The notes under the pieces are model-generated. The model was given only the letters and a program-made list of their open reading frames with translations. It did not search any database and had not been told where the DNA came from. From contig JBFMFB010000004.1 of assembly GCA_040752115.1 (NCBI GenBank), forward strand, positions 1-64,000: a stretch of 64,000 nucleotides of DNA, written 5' to 3'. Of this stretch, positions 16,176 through 25,285 are shown one piece after another. Origin of the DNA: JBFMFB01 sp040752115 (GTDB taxonomy: Bacteria > Pseudomonadota > Gammaproteobacteria > Burkholderiales > Sulfuricellaceae). The first letter of the stretch is position 1; every line of letters begins with the position of its first letter. Both the position numbers and the translations under genes were made by a program.

Positions 16176-17216
16176 TTACCTTCGGCGCGCAAGGCTGTCC
16201 ACATACCAGTCCATCGCCACCTTGAGCCCTTCGCCGAGGCGGTGGCTGGGCTCGTAGCCGAGCAGCCGCCGGGCCTTGCCGATGTCCGCCAGGGAGTGGC
16301 GCACGTCGCCGGCGCGGAAATCGCGATGAACCGGCTCGGTCGCCGCCAGATGTGGGAATCGCGGGGCAAGCTCGGCGCGGATCATTCCGAACAGCTGGTT
16401 GAGGCTGGTGCGTTCCTGCACCGCGATGTTGTAGGCTTGCCCCGCCGCTTCCGGGTGGCTTGCGGTGGCGGCGAGCAGGTTGGCCTGCACCGCGTTTTCG
16501 ATGAAGCAGAAATCGCGGCTGGTTTCCCCATCGCCGTTGATGTAGACAGGCTCGCCGCGGATCATGCCGGCAATCCATTTGGGGATCACCGCCGCATAAG
16601 CGCCGTCCGGGTCTTGACGCGGGCCGAAGATGTTGAAGTAGCGCAGCCCGATGGTCTTGAAACCGTAGCTGCGGGCAAAGACGTCGGCATACAGCTCGTT
16701 GGCGTATTTGGTCAGCGCGTAGGGCGACAGCGGCGCCCCGATTTTATCCTCCACCTTGGGCAGGTCGGGATGGTCGCCATAAATCGAGCTGGAAGAAGCG
16801 TACACCATGCGCGCAACGCCGGCATCGCGCGCCGCTACCAGCACGTTGAGAAAACCGGTGAGATTGTTGTCGTGGCTGAGAATCGGGTTCTCGATCGAGC
16901 GCGGCACGCTGCCGAGCGCCGCCTGATGCAGCACGTAATCCACGCCGGTTGCGGCGGCGCGGCAGTCCTCCAGATTGCGGATGTCGCCGTGGATGAAGCG
17001 GAAGTTGCGCCACAGCTCCGCCGGGGTCTGCGCTTCCACCTGATCCAGATTGTGCCGATGGCCGGTGGAAAAGTTGTCCAGACCGACGACTTTCTGATCG
17101 AGCTTGAGCAAAGCCTCCAGCAGATTGGAGCCGATGAAGCCGGCTACCCCCGTCACCAGCCAGGTAGCGGGGTTTTGCCGAAACGCGGCCTGAAGTTGTT
17201 GGTATGCCGTTGACAT
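16176..17216 (-). CDS. tviC: UDP-GlcNAc(A) 4-epimerase, TviC/WbpP family
   Basis: 346 residues, extended short-chain dehydrogenase. NAD motif WLVTGVAGFIGSNLLE, hexosamine-epimerase signature HQAALGSVPRSIENP, Ser-rich ASSSSIYGDHP, catalytic YALTK and the RYFNIFGPRQDPDGAYAAVIP segment mark the Vi-antigen TviC/WbpP group. These interconvert UDP-GlcNAc(A) and UDP-GalNAc(A). It follows the dehydrogenase gene at 17227 by 10 bases, the usual TviB-TviC pair, so the likely product is UDP-GalNAcA. Confidence 0.88.
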   Translation of the reverse strand: MSTAYQQLQAAFRQNPATWLVTGVAGFIGSNLLEALLKLDQKVVGLDNFSTGHRHNLDQVEAQTPAELWRNFRFIHGDIRNLEDCRAAATGVDYVLHQAALGSVPRSIENPILSHDNNLTGFLNVLVAARDAGVARMVYASSSSIYGDHPDLPKVEDKIGAPLSPYALTKYANELYADVFARSYGFKTIGLRYFNIFGPRQDPDGAYAAVIPKWIAGMIRGEPVYINGDGETSRDFCFIENAVQANLLAATASHPEAAGQAYNIAVQERTSLNQLFGMIRAELAPRFPHLAATEPVHRDFRAGDVRHSLADIGKARRLLGYEPSHRLGEGLKVAMDWYVDSLARRR

Positions 17217-17226
17217 CGAACCGGAA

Positions 17227-18510
<1,284 letters not shown>

Positions 18511-18912
18511 AGAAACATTTTCCTCGTTTTATTGTTGGGGCGAGGGAAGTTGGGCACCCAGTCCGCCCCGACACGGACAAAAGCAACATTCTACCATTTC
18601 TTCCCTGCTGGCACTTCTGGTCATGGGTTGGGAGCGGCTTTTTTGCGCCGGAATCCAGCGGAAGGCTTTGCCAGATCCCGTTGGCAACAGGCTTTCCCCG
18701 TTGACAGCAGTCGGCCTCCCCATTGATAAATGGGGAAATGAGGAGTCGCAATTACGACAAGGCTCAAATCCGCGCGGTCTACCTCCCCCTTGATAAAGGG
18801 GGAACGAGGGGGATTTGCGGGAGCTGGCACGCGGTGGCGATCTCCTTGAATCTCGCCTGCCCCCCCTTTATCAAGGGGGAGGCCGACCGTGGCGGATCCA
18901 ATACAGCAAAAT
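18511..18912. repeat. Gene-free gap with three palindromic repeats
   Basis: About 400 bases between msbA and the dehydrogenase gene. It contains palindromes at 18718-18735 (CCCCATTGATAAATGGGG), 18785-18802 (CCCCCTTGATAAAGGGGG) and 18862-18879 (CCCCCTTTATCAAGGGGG). The first differs from the others by symmetric changes, so pairing is kept. No gene is supported here. The hairpins lie just past the msbA stop and could end or attenuate its transcript. Confidence 0.75.
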
Positions 18913-20673
18913 TTACGCCTGCGCTTCGCCCTGTGCAAACTGGATGCGGTACAGGTTGGCATAGATGCCGCCCAGCGCGAACAGTTCCTTGTGCGTGCCG
19001 ACTTCGGCGATGCGCCCGCTTTGCAGCACCACGATGCGGTCGGCGTTTTCTATGGTGGACAGGCGGTGCGCGATGACGATGGTGGTGCGGCCCCGCATCA
19101 GGGTATCCAGGGCGGCCTGCACGTGCCGCTCGGACTCGGTGTCCAGCGCCGAGGTCGCCTCGTCCAGGATCAGGATCGGCGCGTTCTTGAGGATGGCGCG
19201 CGCGATCGCCAGCCGCTGGCGTTGCCCGCCGGAAAGGCGCACGCCGTTTTCGCCGATGAAAGTCTGCAGTCCGTCCGGCAGTTCGCGGATGAACGGCATG
19301 GCATGGGCGGCCTCGGCGGCGGCAATGATCTCCGCCTCGCTTGCGCCGCGCTGCAGTCCGTAGGCGATGTTGCCGGCGATGGTGTCGTTGAACAGCACCA
19401 CCTGCTGGCTGACCAGCGCGATGTTGGCGCGCAGGTCAGCCAACCGCAGGGTCTCGATGTCGTGGCCGTCGAGCAGGATCTGGCCGGAGGCGGGATGGTA
19501 GAAGCGCGGAATCAGGTTGGCCAGGGTAGTCTTGCCGCCGCCGGACTGGCCCACCAGCGCCACCGTTTCGCCGGGGCGAATGGCGAGCGACACGTCATCG
19601 AGCGCCAGCCGCTCGCCGCCGCCGTAGGCGAAGCTGACATGGCGGAATTCCAGCGCGCCCTGCGCGCGCGCAAGCGGCATGGTGCCGGCGTCCGGCTCCG
19701 ACGCCTCGTCGATCAGCTCGAACACGCTCTCCGCCGCCGCCAGGCCGCGCTGCAGGCTTTCGTTGATGCCGGTGAGGCGCTTCAGCGGCGCCAGCAGCAT
19801 CAGCATGGCGGTGATGAAGGAAACAAAGCCGCCGACGGTCGTCTCGTTGGAAGCCGACTGGAGCGTCGCGATGTAGACGATGACCGCGAGCGCGATCGCC
19901 GCGAACAGCTGCACAATCGGCACGCTGGCAGAGGCGGCGATGGCCTGCTTCATGTTGTAACGACGCATGCGGTTGGCCGCATCGTGGAAGCGCTCGCCCT
20001 CGTATTGCTGGCCGCCGAAGATCTTGACCACCTTGTGGCATTCGATGGATTCCTCCAGCACATGGGTGATCTCGCCCATCGCGCGCTGCGAATCGCGGCT
20101 TGTGGAGCGCAGCCGCGCGCTGAATGCCTTGATGGAAAATGCGATCGCCGGCGTGACCGCGAGCGCGATCAGCGTCAGCTTCCAGTTGAGGTAGAGCAGC
20201 CAGCCGAGCAGGCCTGCAAGGGTGAGCGTATCCCGCACCAGCACGGTGATCACGCTGGTCGCGGCGGAAGTGACCTGGGTCACGTCGAACGCCACTTTGG
20301 ACACCAGAACGCCGGAGGAATGATCGTCGTAATAGCGGGTCGGCAGCGCAACCAGCCGGCCGAACATCTGGTTGCGCAAGTCCAGCACCACCTGATTCGC
20401 CACCCAGGTCGTGCCGTAGGAACTGGCATACGTCGCCGCGCCTCGCACCAGGATGATCGCGATCATCAGCACCGGCACCCAGCGCATCCAGCCCGGATCC
20501 TTGCTGACGAAGCTGCCATCCAGCATCGGCTTGAGCAGCGCGGCGAAGGCGGGCTCGGTGGCAGCCGTCACCACCATGCCGACGATGGACAGCAGAAACA
20601 GGCGCCAATAGGGAACAACGTAACGCAGCAGCCGCAGGTACAGATCCTTGCTGCTCATTTCGGGACGGGTCAT
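18913..20673 (-). CDS. msbA: Lipid A-core flippase MsbA
   Basis: About 586 residues: an ABC exporter half-transporter with six transmembrane helices (about 1-320) and a C-terminal nucleotide-binding domain. Visible motifs are Walker A GQSGGGKTT, the ABC signature LSGGQRQRLAIARA, Walker B LILDEATSALD and the switch histidine in VIAHRLSTI. It flips lipid A-core across the inner membrane, consistent with flanking LPS genes. The start at 20673 overlaps the upstream VapC stop (ATGA), so a toxin-antitoxin pair now sits directly upstream of a normally essential gene. Confidence 0.95.
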   Translation of the reverse strand: MTRPEMSSKDLYLRLLRYVVPYWRLFLLSIVGMVVTAATEPAFAALLKPMLDGSFVSKDPGWMRWVPVLMIAIILVRGAATYASSYGTTWVANQVVLDLRNQMFGRLVALPTRYYDDHSSGVLVSKVAFDVTQVTSAATSVITVLVRDTLTLAGLLGWLLYLNWKLTLIALAVTPAIAFSIKAFSARLRSTSRDSQRAMGEITHVLEESIECHKVVKIFGGQQYEGERFHDAANRMRRYNMKQAIAASASVPIVQLFAAIALAVIVYIATLQSASNETTVGGFVSFITAMLMLLAPLKRLTGINESLQRGLAAAESVFELIDEASEPDAGTMPLARAQGALEFRHVSFAYGGGERLALDDVSLAIRPGETVALVGQSGGGKTTLANLIPRFYHPASGQILLDGHDIETLRLADLRANIALVSQQVVLFNDTIAGNIAYGLQRGASEAEIIAAAEAAHAMPFIRELPDGLQTFIGENGVRLSGGQRQRLAIARAILKNAPILILDEATSALDTESERHVQAALDTLMRGRTTIVIAHRLSTIENADRIVVLQSGRIAEVGTHKELFALGGIYANLYRIQFAQGEAQA

Positions 20674-21062
20674 ATCAGGCTGAGGGGGAAATGCTGTGCG
20701 ATAGTGCGGAAGTCCCGGTCCTTGGATAGCAGCCTGTAGCCGTTGCGCAGGCAAATCTGCGCGATCAGGCAGTCGATCGTCGAGCGTATCGTGAACCCTT
20801 TACTCCGGCAGGCTCTGTAAATATGGGCGGCTTCCAGATAATCCCGGCGCCCGCTTTCCGGCGCGGATTCAAATGCGCCAAGCAATTCGGCGATCCGGGT
20901 GGCTTCGGCATCGGTCTTCAGGCCAAGCAGAATCTCGGTCAGCACGATGCCCGGCATAACCAGCGGCTCGTTGTCGGCAATCGCCTGAGTCAGGCGTTCA
21001 GCTTCAGACGAGGAATGGCCGTTGAAGTAGTCAATCCAGGCCGAAGTATCAACCAGTATCAA
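20670..21062 (-). CDS. vapC: VapC-family PIN-domain toxin
   Basis: 130 residues, PIN-domain ribonuclease. Acidic residues at the active site are seen in ILVDTSAWIDYF, the Glu of LTEILLGL, the Asp of STIDCLIAQIC and LSKDRDF. The family cleaves RNA, often initiator tRNA or rRNA, when free of antitoxin. It overlaps VapB upstream by 4 bases and MsbA downstream by 4 bases, giving a coupled vapB-vapC-msbA unit. Confidence 0.92.
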   Translation of the reverse strand: MILVDTSAWIDYFNGHSSSEAERLTQAIADNEPLVMPGIVLTEILLGLKTDAEATRIAELLGAFESAPESGRRDYLEAAHIYRACRSKGFTIRSTIDCLIAQICLRNGYRLLSKDRDFRTIAQHFPLSLI

Positions 21063-21268
21063 GTCGACCGCTCCGGGCGATTTTCCCGCAGTGCGTCGAG
21101 ATCGCCCTGCCAGCCGACTTTCCCGCGCAGCGTCAGAAGTTGCTGGCGCTTCAGGAGCTTCGCATACTCGGCCAGCGCTGCATTCACGGCGGCTTTTTTG
21201 GTGGGGAAATGCCCAAGCTCGCGCACCTGTTCGAGCAAGGTATCGTCAAGTTCAAGATGGGTTCTCAT
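21059..21268 (-). CDS. vapB: VapB-type antitoxin
   Basis: About 69 residues. The N-terminal MRTHLELDDTLLEQVRELGHFPTKKAAVNAALAEY is a ribbon-helix-helix-like DNA-binding segment of the VapB (DUF2191) type; the C-terminal part should wrap the toxin. ATG at 21268 is chosen because AGGA lies about 9 bases upstream, rather than the TTG two codons earlier. It would neutralise VapC and autorepress the unit. Confidence 0.88.
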   Translation of the reverse strand: MRTHLELDDTLLEQVRELGHFPTKKAAVNAALAEYAKLLKRQQLLTLRGKVGWQGDLDALRENRPERST

Positions 21269-21407
21269 GGACAAAATTCCTGAGAGTTAGCGTGCATAAT
21301 ATATCACATTTCTTGCACATAACCTCGTAAACCAGAATGATTTCATTGCCCGAAATGCAGGGCGCTTATACAATTCACCCAGCAAACATTACCTTCGGGG
21401 GATGGCG

Positions 21408-21899
21408 ATGAACTGGTATCTGATCCACACCAAGCCGCGGCAGGAAAAGTGCGCCCTGCTGAACCTGGAGCAGCAGGGCTACGAGTGCTATTTGCCGCTC
21501 CTCCCCTCGGAAAAACTCCGACGGGGTGCCCTGGCCGTTGCCGACGAACCGCTGTTTCCGCGCTATCTCTTCATCCGCCTGGAAAAGGGGGAGTCCGCAA
21601 AGAGCTGGAGCCCCATCCGCTCCACCAGGGGGGTGAGCCGCCTCGTCAGCTTCGGCGCGGAGCCCGCCAAAGTGGACGCCCGGCTGGTTGAAACGCTCCG
21701 CGCCCGTGAAAACACCTTCCAGCCGCAGCGCCTCTTCACCCCGGGCGAGCGCGTCATGCTGGCGGACGGCGCGTTCGCCGGCATCGAGGCCGTCTACCAG
21801 ATGACTGATGGCGAAAACCGGGTGATGGTGCTGATCGAGCTGCTCAGCAAGCCGGTGCGCATGCGCGTAGCGCCAGCCAGCCTGCGCAAGGTCGGCTGA
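21408..21899 (+). CDS. rfaH: Antiterminator RfaH (specialised NusG paralogue)
   Basis: About 163 residues. The NGN domain opens with MNWYLIHTKPRQEKCALLNLEQQGYECYLPLL, the RfaH/NusG hallmark; the C-terminal KOW-type domain follows (FTPGERVMLADGAFAGIEAVYQ). RfaH binds paused RNA polymerase at ops elements and suppresses termination while recruiting ribosomes. A perfect ops core lies about 1 kb downstream at 22890-22901, ahead of the long sugar operon, so the regulator and its likely target are adjacent. ATG at 21408 sits at a proper distance from GGGGG; ATG at 21402 is too close. Confidence 0.93.
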   Translation: MNWYLIHTKPRQEKCALLNLEQQGYECYLPLLPSEKLRRGALAVADEPLFPRYLFIRLEKGESAKSWSPIRSTRGVSRLVSFGAEPAKVDARLVETLRARENTFQPQRLFTPGERVMLADGAFAGIEAVYQMTDGENRVMVLIELLSKPVRMRVAPASLRKVG

Positions 21900-21929
21900 A
21901 GCCGCGAGGGGTCAGAACCAATTGGGCTC

Positions 21930-22142
21930 TTAGGCATACATCAGCCGCCCGGCAGGTTCCGGGATGGCGCGCCCAAGCTTGACAGCGGTCTCAATCCATT
22001 CCGCAATGACGGTCTCCGCGTTGCTCACCGCCTCCTGATAGGTCAGGCCATCCGCCATACACCCCGGGAGTTCCGGCACCTCGACGACAAACCGTCCGTC
22101 TTCCTTGCTCCAGTAAATCACCAGTTCGTATCTGCTTTGCAT
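21930..22142 (-). CDS. hicB: HicB-family antitoxin
   Basis: 70 residues. The sequence YELVIYWSKEDGRFVVEVPELPGCMADGLTYQEAVSNAETVIAEWIETA is the HicB fold, a partial RNase H-like domain. Pairs with the HicA gene 24 bases upstream on the same strand and should block its RNA-binding toxin. It converges with rfaH. Confidence 0.92.
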   Translation of the reverse strand: MQSRYELVIYWSKEDGRFVVEVPELPGCMADGLTYQEAVSNAETVIAEWIETAVKLGRAIPEPAGRLMYA

Positions 22143-22166
22143 GGTGTTACCTCGCCAGTTTGTATT

Positions 22167-22373
22167 TCAAAATCGGTCGCGAATCTGTTTGACCTGGTAG
22201 GGCTTCGCCTTGCTGCCCAAAGGCTGGATGTTGATGATTTCGGCAATCCCCGCCTTGGTGTAAATGAAGTGATCACCCTTGATACGCACTTCGAAACCCA
22301 AGGATTCCAGCAAGTTCCGCAAATCGGCAAACCCAATGTTGTTGTCGGATACGCCGCGCAGAACCGCGGCCAT
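22167..22373 (-). CDS. hicA: HicA-family mRNA interferase toxin
   Basis: About 68 residues with the double-stranded RNA-binding-like HicA fold; the catalytic histidine lies in VRIKGDHFIYTKAG. The first several residues (MAAVLRGVSDNN) may be extra, since HicA proteins are usually about 60 residues. The toxin gene precedes the antitoxin gene, the usual hicAB order. Confidence 0.88.
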   Translation of the reverse strand: MAAVLRGVSDNNIGFADLRNLLESLGFEVRIKGDHFIYTKAGIAEIINIQPLGSKAKPYQVKQIRDRF

Positions 22374-23099
22374 GATATTTTCCAGCTTACCTATCAGTTA
22401 CTGCCGCCAGAGAGCGGTTTTTCGATGCGTTTGTACTGCGCAGGAGAAGGGTATCTTCCATCATCGCCACCATCGGCAATTCGATGGCAGGATTCTAGCA
22501 CCTTCTGCGGAGCTGTCTAAAATCCCAAAAGAGTCAAATAGGGTGTCCCCACCGGCGACCCGGAAATACCCCGCGGGCATCGCCTCCAGGCTTCGAACAA
22601 GCGGAATCCTCCCGTGCCGGGTTTCAAATGGGCGCCCATCAACCGTTCATTTGGCCGAGTACCATCCTTTCATTTGACCGGCATCGAAATCAAAGCCGCC
22701 GCCACGGTAATGGCAAGCCGTATTCGGCGCCCGATTCGAAAAGACGAGCTCATCCGCACAACCAATCCGTAAAATTTTTCCCAAATTTTTCAACGGCTGT
22801 GGCACAATTCCTCGCCTGTCGAAACGCCTTCCCCGGCTCTTCCGTATCCCCCGCACCTCTGACCGCGCTTGCTGATCGTGAAACGGCAGGGCGGTAGCGT
22901 GCCCGAAGCCGGTTCAAGGTGCAGGTTGGCGGCCAGGCCATCCCGGAATCCCGTTCTGGAATTCAAGCGAAAGGTCCTTCATCCGCCAAGAACGCCCCCG
23001 CCGGGTATCCGCCTCGCCGCGGCGACCACGGCGAGACAAGCGGAAAAACAGGATGAATATCCGGGAATCGAAAACAGCCAATCTGTAAAAGGTTGCACA
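22374..23099. other. Long leader region upstream of the sugar operon
   Basis: About 725 bases without a supported gene. An AT-rich patch near 22765-22800 contains AAATTTTT twice, and an ops element lies at 22890-22901. This is the expected layout of a promoter plus long untranslated leader for an RfaH-controlled operon. I could not fix a promoter with confidence. Small open frames here lack family-like sequence. Confidence 0.6.
22890..22901 (+). promoter_or_regulatory. ops element (RfaH recruitment site)
   Basis: GGCGGTAGCGTG, identical to the core of the E. coli ops element. In enterobacteria this causes RNA polymerase pausing and lets RfaH bind a hairpin in the exposed non-template strand. 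It is on the coding strand of the downstream operon, inside the untranslated leader about 200 bases before the first small gene, which is the usual position. The presence of rfaH about 1 kb upstream strengthens the call. Confidence 0.85.
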
Positions 23100-23330
23100 A
23101 TGAAGCCCGAGATACTCGCCAAAGCCGTTGACAAGCCTTTTGACCCGGACAACGAGAACACGCCGTTTGGCAAATGTTGGGGCGCAGAAACGCTGACGCT
23201 TACGCAAGAACACCTGCAAGCCTTGCAAGAGGGCAGACTGATTGCGGTAGGCGTAATGATGGAATATATCTTGTTTATCGCATTGGACAAGAGGCATAAG
23301 GAAACTGAATGTTTGCAACCAAACCAATAA
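23100..23330 (+). CDS. Small hypothetical protein at operon start
   Basis: 76 residues with no recognised domain. The sequence is protein-like (TLTQEHLQALQEGRLIAVGVMMEYILFIAL) and has a hydrophobic segment near 52-64. ATG at 23100 follows AAAAGG. It overlaps the next gene by 22 bases, suggesting coupled translation. As first gene after the ops leader it could also serve mainly to load ribosomes behind RfaH-modified polymerase; that is speculation. Confidence 0.55.
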   Translation: MKPEILAKAVDKPFDPDNENTPFGKCWGAETLTLTQEHLQALQEGRLIAVGVMMEYILFIALDKRHKETECLQPNQ

Positions 23331-24370
23331 TCTCAGACCGCAAGATTCGATTCGCGGTAGTTGGCTGCGGCCGCATCTCGAAGAACCATTTCGATGCGCT
23401 GAAGAAGCATTCGGACCGCGCAGAGCTGGTGGCAGTCTGTGACATCGACCCGGTGACGCTGCAGGCGGCGGTCAGCCAGACCGGGGCGAAAGGTTACTCC
23501 TCCCTCGCCGCGCTGCTCGAAAACTCGGACGCCGATGTGGTCGTCCTGGCCACCCCCAGCGGCCTGCACGCTGCCCAGGCCATCCAGATCGCAGAAGCGG
23601 GGCGCCACGTCATGACGGAAAAACCGATGGCAACCCGCTGGGAGGACGGCAAGCGCATGGTGCAGGCCTGCGACCGGGCAGGCGTGCGGCTGTTCGTGGT
23701 GAAGCAGAATCGCCGCAACGCCACCCTGCAGCTCCTGAAGCGGGCGATGGATAAAGGGCGTTTCGGCCGCATCTACATGGTAACACTCAACGTATTCTGG
23801 TCCCGGCCGCAAGTCTACTATGACAGCGCAAGATGGCGCGGCACCTGGGAGTTCGACGGCGGCGCCTTCATGAACCAGGCAAGCCATTACGTCGATCTGC
23901 TCGACTGGCTGATCGGCCCGGTGGAGAGCGTGCAGGCCTACACGGCAACGCTCGCCCGGAACATCGAGGTGGAGGATACCGGCGTGGTCAGCATCAAGTG
24001 GCGCTCCGGCGCGCTGGGCTCCATGAACGTGACCATGCTCACCTACCCGAAAAACCTCGAAGGCTCCATCACCATCATCGGCGAGAAAGGCACCGTCCGG
24101 CTCGGCGGCGTGGCGGTGAACGAAATACAGCACTGGGAATTTGCCGAGCCTGACGAAGACGACGAAAAGGTCAAACAGGCTAGCTACGAAACAACTTCGG
24201 TTTATGGATTCGGCCACCCGTTGTATTACGACAACGTGATTAAAGTGATGCGCGGAGAAGTGGAACCGGAAACGGATGGGCGCGAGGGGTTGCGGTCGCT
24301 GGAACTGCTGATCGCCACCTACATCTCGGCGCGCGACGGCGGGCGCGTATCTTTGCCGCTGGATTACTAG
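23309..24370 (+). CDS. wbpB: UDP-GlcNAcA 3-dehydrogenase (WbpB/WlbA)
   Basis: 353 residues, Gfo/Idh/MocA family. NAD-binding VVGCGRISKNH, catalytic lysine in MTEKPMATRWEDG, then KQNRRNATLQLLK and YYDSARWRGTWEFDGGAFMNQASHYVDLLDW, hallmark of WbpB/WlbA. It oxidises UDP-GlcNAcA at C3 for WbpE transamination. Some WbpB enzymes keep NADH bound and recycle it by reducing 2-oxoglutarate to 2-hydroxyglutarate, relevant because a 2-hydroxyglutarate oxidase gene lies at 26832. AAGGAA precedes the ATG. Confidence 0.9.
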   Translation: MFATKPIISDRKIRFAVVGCGRISKNHFDALKKHSDRAELVAVCDIDPVTLQAAVSQTGAKGYSSLAALLENSDADVVVLATPSGLHAAQAIQIAEAGRHVMTEKPMATRWEDGKRMVQACDRAGVRLFVVKQNRRNATLQLLKRAMDKGRFGRIYMVTLNVFWSRPQVYYDSARWRGTWEFDGGAFMNQASHYVDLLDWLIGPVESVQAYTATLARNIEVEDTGVVSIKWRSGALGSMNVTMLTYPKNLEGSITIIGEKGTVRLGGVAVNEIQHWEFAEPDEDDEKVKQASYETTSVYGFGHPLYYDNVIKVMRGEVEPETDGREGLRSLELLIATYISARDGGRVSLPLDY

Positions 24371-24371
24371 C

Positions 24372-24959
24372 ATGAACACACCCTATACGGCTCATCCCAC
24401 CGCCATCATCGATGAGGGCGCGAAAATCGGCGCCGGCACCCGCGTTTGGCATTGGGTGCATATCAGCGGCGGCGCCCGCATCGGTGAGAATTGCTCCTTC
24501 GGGCAGAACGTCTACATCGGCAACCGGGTTGTGATCGGCAACAACGTCAAGGTGCAGAACAACGTCTCGATCTACGACGACGTCACTCTCGAAGACGATG
24601 TTTTCTGTGGGCCAAGCATGGTTTTCACCAATGTGATCAATCCTCGCAGCCACGTTCCGCGCAAGAGCGAATATCGGGGAACGATCGTGCGCCGGGGAGC
24701 GACGATCGGCGCCAACGCCACCATCGTGTGCGGCCATGAGATCGGCGCCTATGCGTTCATCGGTGCTGGCGCCGTGGTGACCAAGAATGTTCCGCCTTAT
24801 GCGCTGATGGTGGGAAATCCGGCTCGTCAGCGGGGATGGATGTGCCAGTGCGGCGAGCGCCTGTCGAAAGATGACGGGCATGTCACATGCCACGCCTGCG
24901 GCTCTGCCTATCGGGTCGGAGCGGGTGTTTGCGAACCAGCCGAGGCTTGCGAGATATGA
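24372..24959 (+). CDS. wbpD: N-acetyltransferase WbpD/WlbB, left-handed beta-helix
   Basis: 195 residues with hexapeptide repeats through most of the length (IDEGAKIGAGTRVWHWVHI, IGENCSFGQNVYIG, VFTNVINPRSHV). It transfers acetyl from acetyl-CoA to the 3-amino group of UDP-GlcNAc3NA, giving UDP-2,3-diacetamido-2,3-dideoxyglucuronic acid. The C-terminal CxC and CxxC pairs (CQCGERLSKDDGHVTCHACG) form an extra zinc-ribbon-like tail found in some WbpD relatives. It is one base from wbpB. Confidence 0.9.
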   Translation: MNTPYTAHPTAIIDEGAKIGAGTRVWHWVHISGGARIGENCSFGQNVYIGNRVVIGNNVKVQNNVSIYDDVTLEDDVFCGPSMVFTNVINPRSHVPRKSEYRGTIVRRGATIGANATIVCGHEIGAYAFIGAGAVVTKNVPPYALMVGNPARQRGWMCQCGERLSKDDGHVTCHACGSAYRVGAGVCEPAEACEI

Positions 24960-24991
24960 GCCCAGGGTACGGACGCGCATAGGGAAACGCC

Positions 24992-25285
24992 ATGCAAGTA
25001 CATGCGATCTACGATAACGGCCGTTTGATTTTTGACCCACCCGTTCGCTTGAAATATGCCAGCCTCGAGGTCGAGGTCATCATTCCGGAGAGCGCCATAG
25101 CAACCGACGACGGCCAGGAAAGCGCTGTCAGCAAGACGCCGCCATCTCCCGCGAGTTCTGGCTCTGGCATTCGGCAACAATTTGATGCCATCCTCGGCCG
25201 CTTTGCCGGTTGCCGCCCAGCGAAAAGCCCGGATCAGGACAAGGCCATGTGGCAAGAACACCTCATGGAAAAGTACGGCCGATGA
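24992..25285 (+). CDS. Antitoxin-like protein (DUF104/AF2212 type)
   Basis: 97 residues. The N-terminal QVHAIYDNGRLIFDPPVRLKYASLEVEVIIPE matches the short beta-domain of AF2212/DUF104-type antitoxins; the rest is a linker and a C-terminal helix (SPDQDKAMWQEHLMEKYGR) that could bind the toxin. Its stop overlaps the ATG of the PIN domain (ATGA at 25282-25285). This module splits wbpD from wbpE in an otherwise standard pathway order. Confidence 0.78.
   Translation: MQVHAIYDNGRLIFDPPVRLKYASLEVEVIIPESAIATDDGQESAVSKTPPSPASSGSGIRQQFDAILGRFAGCRPAKSPDQDKAMWQEHLMEKYGR

Noticed and set aside
18889..20739. 616-codon plus-strand frame across msbA
   Set aside because: Exact antisense of a clear MsbA; composition is Gln/His/Arg-rich as expected for a shadow.
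22780..22820. Sigma-54 promoter (TGGCAC near 22799)
   Set aside because: The -12 element does not match TTGC at the required spacing.
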